This document shows positions 1-7,657 of a stretch of DNA of 64,000 nucleotides, in pieces. A program made the position numbers and the translations under genes. Every line of letters starts with the position of its first letter. Position 1 is the first letter of the stretch. The notes below the pieces were generated by a model that saw only the letters and a list, made by a program, of their open reading frames with translations, was not told the DNA's origin and made no database searches. The stretch comes from Streptomyces tubercidicus (GTDB lineage Bacteria; Actinomycetota; Actinomycetes; Streptomycetales; Streptomycetaceae): the NCBI RefSeq assembly GCF_027497495.1, contig NZ_CP114205.1:7254001-7318000 (forward strand), read 5' to 3'.

Positions 1-125
1 TGTGGGCGTCGGTCGTGGTGCTGTTGCCGGCCGCGGCGCTGTCGTCGGTCGTGGGCCCGGTGCCGCCGCCGCGCCGACCGTCGGCCTCCCCGGGGACCGC
101 GCCCCCGTCCCCGCCACCTCCGCCC
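1..125. other. No assignable gene at left edge
   Basis: This stretch lies downstream of matB and is very GC-rich. One plus-strand frame encodes a short hydrophobic, proline-rich piece that could be the end of an upstream membrane protein, but that frame has no stop until position 1775, deep inside matB on the other strand. I therefore do not call a gene. Confidence 0.4.
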
Positions 126-1586
126 CTACGCACGGAGCTCACGCTTCAGGATCTTGCCCATGTCGTTGCGCGGCAGGGCGTCCAGGAAGTGCACGGTACG
201 GGGGCGTTTGTGCGGGGCGAGCTGGCGGGCGACATGGTCGGCAAGTTCTTCGGCGGAGGGTGCCGGGCCGGCGTCCGGACCGGTCTCCGCCACGATCCAG
301 GCGACGATCCGCTCACCGAGATCCTCGTCCGGCGCGCCGGTGACGGCGGCCTCGGCGACGCCCGGGTGGGCCAGGAGCGCATTCTCGATCTCGCCCGCGC
401 CGATCTTGTAGCCGCCGCTCTTGATCAGATCGGTGGCCTTACGGCCCACGATGCGGTAGTTGCCCGCGGCGTCGCGGACCGCCATGTCACCAGTGCGGAA
501 CCAGCCGCCGTCGAAGGCCGCGGCGGTGGCATCGGGGCGGTTGAGGTACTCGACGAAGAGGTTCGGGCCGCGGACCTGGATCTCGCCGACCGTCTCGCCG
601 TCGTTCGCCTCGATGGCCTGGCCCGCCTCGTCGACGAGCCGGGCATAGACCCCCGGGAGCGGTACGCCGACGGTCCCAGGCGCATCGGGGCCATCCGCCC
701 GGACGCTGGTGTTCATCAGCGTTTCCGTCATGCCGTAGCGCTCGATCACCCGTCGGCCGGTGGCTGCCGTGATCCGCTCATGATCGGTCAGCGGCAGCGC
801 GGCCGAGCCGGAGACCAGCAGCCGGGCCCTGGAGAGCGCCTTGGCGAGCGCGGGATTCTGCCCCACCTCGGCGGCCAGGCGGTGGTACATCGTCGGGACT
901 CCGAAGAGCATCGTGCCCTCAGTGGCGAGTTCCCGGGCCACCGCTTCGGTGCTGAAGCGCCCCAGATGGTGCACGCTGCCACCGCGGCGCAGCGGCCCGA
1001 GGATGCCGAGGATCAGCCCATGGACGTGAAAGAGCGGCAGGGCGTGTACAAGGACGTCGTCGGCGGTCCACTGCCAGGCGTCTGCCAGCGCGTCGAGGGT
1101 GTGCGCAAGGGCGCGCCGGGGGAGGACCACGCCCTTGGGTGGCCCGGTCGTGCCGGAGGTGTAGACGATCAGCGCCGGTGCCTCATCGCCCGGTTCGATC
1201 GGCAGCGGGGCCGGCCCGGCCTCCTCGGAGGGCGCCGCGGCCTCGATGTCGATACGGGACAGCGCGGCGAGCGGGCCCGGCAGCTCGGAGCCCGGCTCGG
1301 CCAGGACGAGCGAGGGCGCGCTGTCCGCCACGATGTGCGCCAGCTCGCTCTCGCCGATCTTCGGGTTGACCGGCACCACGGCCACCCCGGCGAGCAGCGC
1401 CGCGACCGCACCGACCGAGGTCTCCAGCGTCGGCGTTGCCCAGAGGGCGATACGGGTCTCACCGGCGATCCGCTCGGCGAGCGCCCCCGCCACCAAAGCC
1501 AACTGGCCATGGCTGAGGCTGCGATCGCCGAAGCACAGCGCGGGTGCGGGCGAAGCGTCGCGCAGCGCGGGGAAGAGCACGTTCAC
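126..1586 (-). CDS. matB: Malonyl-CoA/methylmalonyl-CoA synthetase (MatB)
   Basis: This 486-residue enzyme of the ANL adenylating superfamily should activate malonate or methylmalonate to the CoA thioester in the cytoplasm, supplying extender units for polyketide or fatty-acid synthesis. The P-loop YTSGTTGPPKG is at residues 142-152, the RYGMTET motif at 283-289, and the catalytic lysine region NDMGKILKREL is at the C-terminus. The whole protein closely matches my memory of Streptomyces coelicolor MatB, including the FHVHG and HLGRFST segments. The GTG start at 1586 is preceded by a near-perfect ribosome site, AAGGAGA. An open frame extends further upstream but its N-terminal part is not MatB-like. 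The gene appears monocistronic. Confidence in the family is high; the preferred acid is inferred. Confidence 0.9.
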   Translation of the reverse strand: MNVLFPALRDASPAPALCFGDRSLSHGQLALVAGALAERIAGETRIALWATPTLETSVGAVAALLAGVAVVPVNPKIGESELAHIVADSAPSLVLAEPGSELPGPLAALSRIDIEAAAPSEEAGPAPLPIEPGDEAPALIVYTSGTTGPPKGVVLPRRALAHTLDALADAWQWTADDVLVHALPLFHVHGLILGILGPLRRGGSVHHLGRFSTEAVARELATEGTMLFGVPTMYHRLAAEVGQNPALAKALSRARLLVSGSAALPLTDHERITAATGRRVIERYGMTETLMNTSVRADGPDAPGTVGVPLPGVYARLVDEAGQAIEANDGETVGEIQVRGPNLFVEYLNRPDATAAAFDGGWFRTGDMAVRDAAGNYRIVGRKATDLIKSGGYKIGAGEIENALLAHPGVAEAAVTGAPDEDLGERIVAWIVAETGPDAGPAPSAEELADHVARQLAPHKRPRTVHFLDALPRNDMGKILKRELRA

Positions 1587-1893
1587 CGGATCTCCTTCGT
1601 CCTCGGCGGCACCCGGCCACCTCGCGGCCGGGCCGTCCCGCTCCCGCACCTGCCGGTACCGAACGGGCTGACCCACACCACTCTCGCAGAGACCACTGAC
1701 AACGTGATGTGCAACGTGATCACACGTGACGACTGCGACCTTTCGAAGGCGGCGACACCTGGTCCCGGTGGTTGACGCCACCTGGGGCGCCCGGTGACCG
1801 GCCCGATGAGATGCCGAAGCTGTACCGGCCGTCACCCGGCCGCTGCCGCTGCCGCAGCCGCAGCCGTGGGCCCCGTCTCGTACGCCCGCGCCC
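1587..1893. promoter_or_regulatory. matB upstream region with AACGTGAT repeats
   Basis: No gene is visible here. The octamer AACGTGAT occurs twice, at 1701-1708 and 1713-1720, and the second copy is part of the palindrome GTGATCAC (1716-1723). This lies about 120 bases upstream of matB and could be a regulator site, but no cognate regulator is adjacent. A stretch of GCCGCT/GCAGCC-like hexamers is present near 1841-1866. Confidence 0.3.
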
Positions 1894-2358
1894 TCACCCC
1901 GGGATCTTGCGGAAGTCCCACGATGCGACGGACTTCGGCGTCAGGCGCAGCCACGCATGTCGGCCGTCGTGCGGCATCGTGGCCGTCCCGAAGTACTTCT
2001 GCGCGAAGAGCCGCTCCGGGGCGTCCAGTTCGGGGCACGGCTCGCCGGTGCGCGGCGCCTCCCCGACGAACTCGGCGCGGCCCGCCAGCTCGGCGCCGCG
2101 CAGCTCGCCGTACGCGTGCCCGTCATCGACGACCACCGTGATCCGCGGGTCCTTGCGCAGCTGGGCCCACCGTTTGCTGCGGGTGATCGAATAGAGCCAC
2201 AGCGCCGTACCGTCCCAGACGAACCACAGCGCCCCGACGTGCGGCGCACCGTCGCCACCGACCGTGGCGACCCGGCAGGTGCGCTGCGCCCAGAGGAACG
2301 CGTCGAGCTCGCCCTGCGTCATCATGATCCGGCGCCCGCGCCGCTGTGTATCGGCCAT
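1894..2358 (-). CDS. PPOX-class pyridoxamine 5'-phosphate oxidase-like protein
   Basis: This 154-residue protein has the split-barrel flavin/F420-binding fold of the PPOX family. Family features include the strand RVATVGGDGAPHVGALWFVW (about residues 29-48), the paired strand ALWLYSITRSKRWAQLRKDP and a VVVDDGHAYGELRG core. Such proteins are often F420-dependent reductases in actinomycetes, but the substrate cannot be read from the sequence. The ATG at 2358 has GGAGGG nine bases upstream; ATG codons at residues 12 and 13 are alternatives. It is transcribed divergently from the isochorismatase-fold gene at 2638, with a palindrome in between. Confidence 0.8.
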   Translation of the reverse strand: MADTQRRGRRIMMTQGELDAFLWAQRTCRVATVGGDGAPHVGALWFVWDGTALWLYSITRSKRWAQLRKDPRITVVVDDGHAYGELRGAELAGRAEFVGEAPRTGEPCPELDAPERLFAQKYFGTATMPHDGRHAWLRLTPKSVASWDFRKIPG

Positions 2359-2450
2359 CCGCCATCGCCCTCCGCCGTGTACCGCTCATGCGGCACTGCC
2401 CCGCTCACCTGACACCGGCCCAGCCCTCGGCTACCTACCTGGTTGCGCTA

Positions 2451-2467
2451 TCTGACTGGACGTCAGA
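2451..2467. promoter_or_regulatory. Palindromic operator candidate between divergent genes
   Basis: TCTGAC and GTCAGA form a perfect 6-bp inverted repeat separated by TGGAC. It lies between the divergent PPOX and isochorismatase-fold genes. The spacing and symmetry are typical of TetR-family sites, but no TetR gene is immediately adjacent, so the regulator is unknown. Confidence 0.4.
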
Positions 2468-2637
2468 AATCATGCGGGCTCTTCCTGACGTACGCAATGC
2501 CCGCTAGCCTCGGCCCGCCTCCAGGAGGCCCGTCGGGAAAGCGCATCGCCAGAACCCGGACCCGCCGCGCAACAGACCTACGGAACCAACCGACGGCAAC
2601 AGACCCACGGAATTCAGGCCCGCCAGAAGGGAAAGCG

Positions 2638-3318
2638 ATGCCTTCGGACGCCGCACGGCTCATCGGCCAACTGGACGCCGCCACGACCGTACTGCTCACC
2701 GTCGAGTGCCAGCGCGGGGTGGTCGGCCCGGACAGCGCACTGCCCGAACTCGCCGACGCGGCACGTACGTCGGGGGCGCTGGCGAACGTCGCCCGGCTGG
2801 TGGCGGCCGCCCACGACGCCGGTGTCCAGGTGCTGCACGCGGTCGCCGAACGCCGCCCCGACGGCCGCGGCGCCAGCCACAACGCCCGCTTGTTCAAGGC
2901 GGCCGAGCGACTGCCCATCCAACAGCTCAGCGGGTCCACCGCGGTCCGTATCGCCGACCCGATACCCGTCTCCGACGATGACCTGGTGGTGCGCAGACTG
3001 CACGGCCTCTCGCCGATCGCCGGTACCGACGTGGACGCGCTGCTGCGCAACTTCGGGTGCCGGACCCTGGTCGTCACGGGGGTGTCGGCGAATGTGGCCA
3101 TCCCCAATGCCGTTTTCGACGCCGTCAACCTCGGCTACACGGCCGTAGTACCCGCGGACGCCATCGCCGGGGTACCTGCCGACTACACCCCCGCGATGAT
3201 CCGCCACACCCTCGCCCTGGTCGCCACCGTCACCACCACCGATGACGTCCTGACCACCTGGCGGCGGAGACCGGAGCGTGCCACCCCGGCCCCCAACGAC
3301 ACGCCTGCGCCCTCCTGA
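2638..3318 (+). CDS. Isochorismatase-fold protein with altered catalytic residues
   Basis: This 226-residue protein has the cysteine-hydrolase (isochorismatase/nicotinamidase) fold: an N-terminal strand LLTVECQRGVVG (about residues 19-30) and a C-terminal TLVVTGVSANVAIPNAVFDA segment. In active relatives the triad is Asp, Lys and Cys. Here the Asp position reads Glu (VECQ), the Lys region reads VVRRLHG, and the Cys position after SAN is Ala. It may be a pseudo-enzyme or use different chemistry. The ATG at 2638 follows an AGAAGGGA ribosome site. It ends 170 bases before a strong bidirectional hairpin terminator. Confidence 0.75.
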   Translation: MPSDAARLIGQLDAATTVLLTVECQRGVVGPDSALPELADAARTSGALANVARLVAAAHDAGVQVLHAVAERRPDGRGASHNARLFKAAERLPIQQLSGSTAVRIADPIPVSDDDLVVRRLHGLSPIAGTDVDALLRNFGCRTLVVTGVSANVAIPNAVFDAVNLGYTAVVPADAIAGVPADYTPAMIRHTLALVATVTTTDDVLTTWRRRPERATPAPNDTPAPS

Positions 3319-3487
3319 TCTCGCTGATCCCGGCAGCCGCCGCCAAATCACTTGGGCCGGGGTGTCGCCCGCGCCACCACCAGCCAGGACCTACCGGCGT
3401 GAGCAAGCGACCGTATGGGGCGTGGCTGAGAGCGCTTCTTACCGGAGCGCACCCTGAGCCCCAACTGGCGGGGAGGGGGACGGTCGT

Positions 3488-3530
3488 GGGCCTCTGCCGC
3501 CGGGCTGATCCCGCTCGGCGGCAGAGGCCC
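3488..3530. terminator. Bidirectional hairpin terminator
   Basis: A perfect 15-bp stem (3488-3502 paired with 3516-3530) with a 13-base loop lies between the convergent isochorismatase-fold and methyltransferase genes. There is no U-tract, as is usual for Streptomyces hairpin terminators. Confidence 0.7.
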
Positions 3531-3548
3531 ACCTCCGTCGGCTTCCGC

Positions 3549-4361
3549 TCAGGCAGTCGCCGTGGACTCCGCCGGACGACGGCCCCACGCGGAGATGGTC
3601 ACCTGAGGGATGTCGATGAAGGCCGGATCCTTCAGAAGGGCGGCGAACTCCGCCAGATCGGCTTCTGTGATCAGACCGTCGGCGAGAAGACCGGGGGCCG
3701 CCTGCGTGATGAGCGGAAGCCAGCGGTCCTTGTCGAGTCCGCCCATACAGCCGGGATTCGCGGCGAAGGCCACCTCGGTCAGCGCGTTGCGGGCGAGGAG
3801 GGCCGGGAGGCCGCGGACCCAGGTCAGATCAGCCCCGTGCTGCTGATACCTGTGCTGATAGGCATCGAGGAGGCGCTGGACCACGGGGAACGGGGACGTA
3901 TGGCCGGGCAGCTGGTAGGGCTCTTCGACGATGAGCCAGCCACCGGGGGAGAGCCAGCGGGTGGCCCGCGCGATCATCTCGTCGCGTTCCGGGAGATGGC
4001 AGAACAGGTAGCGGGCGTGGATGAGGTCGAAACTGCCGGGCGGGTAATCCTCCCGCGTGATGTCGGCTTCCTGGATCTCCAGATTCGCGGCCCGGCTCGC
4101 ATCGAGGTGGCGGGTATCGAGATCGACACCGACTACGCGTCCGTCCGGGCAGCGTTCGGCGAGCCAGTAGGCGATGGAGCCGGCGCCTGCGCCCAATTCC
4201 AGGCAGTTCCAGGAGGGTTCGATACCAAGACCATCGAGAAGGCCGGTGGTGAAGGTATCGACGTTGCGTTGGATGGCCGCTAAGCGGTCGCGTTCACGGT
4301 CGGCGTCATTGCTCAGCATGCCGCTGTTGTAGGGGGTGGTGGTGGCAGGGCGCTGGGTCAT
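3549..4361 (-). CDS. Class I SAM-dependent methyltransferase
   Basis: This 270-residue cytoplasmic protein has the Rossmann-fold methyltransferase signature: motif I LELGAGAGSIAYWLA (about residues 54-68), the acidic ribose-binding end of strand beta-2 (VVGVDLD) and FDLIHARYLFCHLPER with a downstream LSPGGWLIVEEP strand. The C-terminal half resembles small-molecule methyltransferases of the UbiE/Coq5-like group. The acceptor is unknown. The ATG at 4361 (MTQRPATT) was chosen over an upstream in-frame start whose arginine/proline-rich extension is not family-like. It shares overall organisation with the methyltransferase at 12925 (both end in an ISAWGRR motif), suggesting the two are distant paralogues. 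Confidence 0.82.
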   Translation of the reverse strand: MTQRPATTTPYNSGMLSNDADRERDRLAAIQRNVDTFTTGLLDGLGIEPSWNCLELGAGAGSIAYWLAERCPDGRVVGVDLDTRHLDASRAANLEIQEADITREDYPPGSFDLIHARYLFCHLPERDEMIARATRWLSPGGWLIVEEPYQLPGHTSPFPVVQRLLDAYQHRYQQHGADLTWVRGLPALLARNALTEVAFAANPGCMGGLDKDRWLPLITQAAPGLLADGLITEADLAEFAALLKDPAFIDIPQVTISAWGRRPAESTATA

Positions 4362-4641
4362 GGTGTGGCTCTCTTGGTGAGTACTTGGGGGTGGGTGTGA
4401 GTTGGACGTACGTAGTAGACAGGGGCGGGCGGGTGGACGGGTGGGGCAGCGGACGCGGACGAACATGCCCCAGCGCTATCAGGACGGCATGGAGGGTCAG
4501 ATCTCCGCCCTGGGCTGGGGCCCCAACGCCCTCGTACTGTTCAAAACTCGGTCCATGGCCCGGTGGCCTGTGCCCGCTGCGTGATCCGGGCCTGTCCGAG
4601 GGTGAGTGACGTGCGCGGGCCCGCCGCCGTGCCGCAGGGGA

Positions 4642-5463
4642 TCAAGGGGTGTCGGCGCGTACGGCGCTGGTCGCCAGAGTGGTGTAGTGCATCGTGAAGC
4701 GGCCGCCCAGGGCGTCGATGGCATGGCCGACCGCGGTCAGTATCTCGGCCAGTTGGTCGTGACGAAGGCGGGTGAGGCCGCCGGTGGTGGGGAGCAGGTT
4801 CAGCCATTGGTCGCGTGTGTAGGACTGCTCCCAGTCGAATCGCCACTGTTCCGGTTCGTTGAACTGCTCGGTCTCGCGGAGCTTGTCGGCGATCTTCGCG
4901 TACCCCGCTTGGTACGTGTCCAGTGGGCGTCGCGCCGGCTGATTGCTGAACGGGGAGTCGGGCGCCACCCGGCGGTAGGCGGCCGCGAACGGCTCGGCCA
5001 CCTCGGCAGGCGGTTCGAAGACGTGCCCGAAGATCGCCAGGCGCCCGTGCGGACGCAGCGCTTGGGCCGCCTTCACGGCGCCGGCGGCCGGGTCCACCCA
5101 GTGCCACGACTGGGCGGCGATCAATGCGTCGAACGCTCGGCCGGCCGGCTCCCAGGCTTCGAAGGGGGCCACCTCGACCTGTAGGCCGCGGGCTTGCGCG
5201 AACTCGGCCATCCGCGCATCCGGCTCTACACCGAGCACGGTGCAACCGGCGGCCTGGAATTGACGGGCCGCGATGCCCGTGCCGCAGCCGACGTCGAGCA
5301 CGTCAGGCCCCGGGCTTCCGGCGACGATACGCGCCACCAGGCCATCGGGGTAGCCCGGCCGTGCCTGGTTGTAGCGGTGCGCATCCGTGCCGAAAGACTC
5401 GGCCATCTGTCGGGCCTGATGCGGTTGCGCCGGCCCTGGTTGCTCTCGCGGTAGAGTGGGCAT
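4642..5463 (-). CDS. Class I SAM-dependent methyltransferase
   Basis: This 273-residue protein carries VLDVGCGTGIAARQF (motif I, about residues 54-68), a VLGVEPDARM acidic loop and a FDALIAAQSWHWVDP segment, the last typical of the YcgJ/Methyltransf_11 group found beside regulators in actinomycetes. The substrate is unknown. It starts at ATG 5463 and is divergent from the TetR gene at 5536, with only 72 bases and a palindrome between them. It is probably the main target of that regulator. The C-terminus includes an MHYTTLATSAVR strand that completes the fold. Confidence 0.82.
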   Translation of the reverse strand: MPTLPREQPGPAQPHQARQMAESFGTDAHRYNQARPGYPDGLVARIVAGSPGPDVLDVGCGTGIAARQFQAAGCTVLGVEPDARMAEFAQARGLQVEVAPFEAWEPAGRAFDALIAAQSWHWVDPAAGAVKAAQALRPHGRLAIFGHVFEPPAEVAEPFAAAYRRVAPDSPFSNQPARRPLDTYQAGYAKIADKLRETEQFNEPEQWRFDWEQSYTRDQWLNLLPTTGGLTRLRHDQLAEILTAVGHAIDALGGRFTMHYTTLATSAVRADTP

Positions 5464-5476
5464 GCGTTCACTTTAG

Positions 5477-5490
5477 TGGGCAAGCGCCCA
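5477..5490. promoter_or_regulatory. Palindrome between methyltransferase and TetR genes
   Basis: TGGGC and GCCCA flank AAGC in the 72-base gap between the divergent methyltransferase and TetR genes, where an autoregulatory operator is expected. The short arms make this a modest candidate. Confidence 0.4.
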
Positions 5491-5535
5491 TATGCCAACG
5501 GATGCCAGGAGCCTGGCGCACGAGAGGATCTGTAA

Positions 5536-6138
5536 GTGCCGACCGGGGTACACCTTCGCGACGCGCGGCAGCAGCTGTTCGACGCCGCCGAACGCGTGCT
5601 GCTGCGCGATGGCCCGAACGGGCTGACCAGCCGGGCTGTCACCGACGAGGCGGCCTGCGCCAAAGGCGTCCTGCACCGGCACTTCGCCGACTTCGACGCT
5701 TTCCTCACCGAGCTCGTGCTCGACCGGGCCGCGCAGCTCGAAACGCAAGCGCATGCGCTGCGCGAGACCGTCGGCACCGGCACCGTGGCCGATGACCTCA
5801 CCGGCGCGCTGACCACCCTGTTCGGACCGGTTCCCGTGGCGATCATTCCGCTCATCACTTTCCGGGACGAGTTGCGCGCGCGGCTGCGGCAAGCCAGGCC
5901 CGGAGGCGGCATCGCGATCCTCGCCCAGGTCTCGACCGCGGTCTCCGCTTACCTGGCCGACGAGCGCGCAATGGGCCGCATCTCGGCCGACGCCGACATC
6001 GACTCACTCAGCCTCTCGTTGGTCGGCGGTGGTCATCTCCTGTTCGCAGACCGCGACCGCAACCCACCTACCACGGCAACCGTTCACAAGCTGGTGTCCA
6101 CGGTGCTCGCCGACGTCGTGCAACGGCGGCCACGCTGA
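5536..6138 (+). CDS. TetR-family transcriptional regulator
   Basis: This 200-residue protein has an N-terminal TetR helix-turn-helix (about residues 5-50): LFDAAERVLLRDGPNGLTSR followed by AVTDEAACAKGVLHRHFADF. The C-terminal ligand domain carries no recognisable signature. The start is GTG at 5536. It is divergent from the methyltransferase gene and probably represses that gene and itself. The ligand is unknown. Confidence 0.85.
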   Translation: MPTGVHLRDARQQLFDAAERVLLRDGPNGLTSRAVTDEAACAKGVLHRHFADFDAFLTELVLDRAAQLETQAHALRETVGTGTVADDLTGALTTLFGPVPVAIIPLITFRDELRARLRQARPGGGIAILAQVSTAVSAYLADERAMGRISADADIDSLSLSLVGGGHLLFADRDRNPPTTATVHKLVSTVLADVVQRRPR

Positions 6139-6338
6139 ACCTGACTTGCAGCCCGCAACGGTCCGCGCCGAAAGGAGTCCTCAGCGTCGGCTGTCGCCGG
6201 GCGCGAGCAGGCTGGTGAGCCCGGCGATCGCCGCAGGGGAGGGCTTGAAGTGGCGGCGGACATACTCCGCCTTTTGGTGCTGGGACGTGACGCGCCGGTG
6301 CCGGGACGTGGCGCGCTCCAGGCACCGCCCCGGACCTC

Positions 6339-6836
6339 TCACGAGGCGCGTGGCAGCGTGAGCCAGTCCTCCCAACTGATGTCGCGCCCCAGGTAACGGG
6401 GCTGCTGGAAGGGCCAGTCGGCGGCGATCCACTGCGGGACCAGTGTGTCGAGGGCGTGCTCCACCTCGCTGCCGGCGAGGTCGTCCACCACCCACCAGGA
6501 GATCTCGCCGTCGGAGCCGGTGCGCTCGGGTGGGTCGACGTAGACGCAGCCGAGGATCGCGGTCTCCTCCTCGTTCAGCAGCGCGTAGTTGAACGACTGG
6601 TGGGCCGCTATCTCCTTCTCGTGCCGCAGCAGGTCGATGCGGTCCTCTTCATAGGTCATCGTCTCCTTGGGCCAAGCCCAGGCCGGCCCGAAGATCTCCC
6701 ACAAGCGTTCTCGGGAGCCCATCACGGCGGGGTAGTCGAGCGCGGTGTCCGCCTCCCGGATGGGGCGCAGGTGCAGCGCGGTGCCGGGTACGGGGACGTA
6801 GACGGGGTGGACGAAGTCGTCAGGCAGCCAGCTCAT
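6339..6836 (-). CDS. GNAT-family N-acetyltransferase
   Basis: This 165-residue protein has the GNAT layout: LHLRPIREADTALDYPAVMG at the N-terminus (about residues 21-40), a long central loop, then the core strands NYALLNEEETAILGCVYVD (about 84-102) and GEISWWVVDDL. The canonical acetyl-CoA P-loop (Q/RxxGxG/A) is poorly conserved, the region reading LAGSEVEHALDTLVPQWIA. Similar proteins are annotated as GNAT in streptomycetes. The substrate is unknown. The ATG at 6836 is the natural start. A 160-base stretch between its 3' end and the TetR gene at 5536-6138 contains an imperfect 20-base direct repeat (about 6278-6318) but no gene I can support. Confidence 0.7.
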   Translation of the reverse strand: MSWLPDDFVHPVYVPVPGTALHLRPIREADTALDYPAVMGSRERLWEIFGPAWAWPKETMTYEEDRIDLLRHEKEIAAHQSFNYALLNEEETAILGCVYVDPPERTGSDGEISWWVVDDLAGSEVEHALDTLVPQWIAADWPFQQPRYLGRDISWEDWLTLPRAS

Positions 6837-6931
6837 AAGGGCTGAGGCTACAACTGGTCGGCGCGCAGCGGGATCTGAGGCGGCGCGGGTGCACGGCGGA
6901 CGGGACGGTCACCGGGCTTCGGCGACACCGC

Positions 6932-7519
6932 CTACGGGGTAGTGGAGCGTGGCCGGGTGCCGAATTCCGGTGTCTCTCGGGTGGGCAGGCCGCGTAGCAG
7001 GCTGTCCAGGAAGAGGTCGAAGCGGAGTGGGGCGTCGCCGAGGAGTTGTTGTTCCTGTGCGCCGAGCCAGGTGACGAGTGTGGTGCCGAAGACGTACCAG
7101 CTCTGTTCGGCCATCTCGTCGTCCGCGCCGCCCACGCGGAATGCGGTGAGGACGGCGTCCCGCATCTTGGTGAAGCCCCGAGTGTGCCGATGGGGGCGGG
7201 AGATGCGGGTGGCGTAGCCGGGGGTGGCCAGGAACTCGTCGTGTGCGGCCCAGGACAGGCGGCCCAGCCATGCCCGCCAATTGTCCGGTGTCGGTTGGTC
7301 GGTGGGGACGATGCGTTCGATCAGCGTCTCGCTGATCAGGTCGATGACGCCCTCCCGCCCCGGAACCCAGCGGTAGAGGGCGGAGTGTGAGACGCCGAGC
7401 CGGGTCGCCAACTCCCGCATGGACAGCGACTCCAGATCGCCGGAGGCGAGCGCGGCCGCCGCGATGGACTCTCTGCTCAGCCGCGCGGGCGGGCCGGGCC
7501 GTTTCCCAGGACCAGTCAT
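6932..7519 (-). CDS. TetR-family regulator (TetR_C domain type)
   Basis: This 195-residue protein begins MTGPGKRPGPPARLSRESIA and carries the helix-turn-helix LSMRELATRLGVSHSALYRW (about residues 31-50). Its alpha-helical C-terminal part, ending in DLFLDSLLRGL, matches the tetracycline-repressor C-terminal group that controls efflux pumps. The ATG at 7519 is preferred because the longer upstream frame is not conserved-looking. It is divergent from an MFS exporter, which is probably its target. The intergenic region also holds an iron box, so the exporter may have two controls. Confidence 0.85.
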   Translation of the reverse strand: MTGPGKRPGPPARLSRESIAAAALASGDLESLSMRELATRLGVSHSALYRWVPGREGVIDLISETLIERIVPTDQPTPDNWRAWLGRLSWAAHDEFLATPGYATRISRPHRHTRGFTKMRDAVLTAFRVGGADDEMAEQSWYVFGTTLVTWLGAQEQQLLGDAPLRFDLFLDSLLRGLPTRETPEFGTRPRSTTP

Positions 7520-7593
7520 GCTCCGGACCTTACCGAGCCTTCGGCGGCTTCCGTCAGCGACGGGCGTTCTGAGGTGGTGACCAATGGTCTCTA

Positions 7594-7612
7594 TTGGGTT
7601 AGGCTCACCTAA
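7594..7612. promoter_or_regulatory. Iron box (DmdR1/IdeR site)
   Basis: TTGGGTTAGGCTCACCTAA matches the actinobacterial iron-box consensus TTAGGTTAGGCTAACCTAA at 17 of 19 positions. It sits 46 bases before the MFS start, in the position expected to overlap the promoter. This predicts repression by an iron-loaded DmdR1/IdeR-type protein and expression under iron limitation. Confidence 0.8.
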
Positions 7613-7657
7613 CTTACTGTGCTGGTCGCTGGTTTCCATGCCGCTTGGAGGAGTGCT

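Noticed and set aside
6181..6338. Minus-strand tail reading AEYVRRHFKPSPAAIAGLTS before a stop at 6181
   Set aside because: It looks protein-like but has no start or upstream domain; the longer frame runs antisense-like through the GNAT gene. It may be a gene remnant, but I cannot name or bound it.
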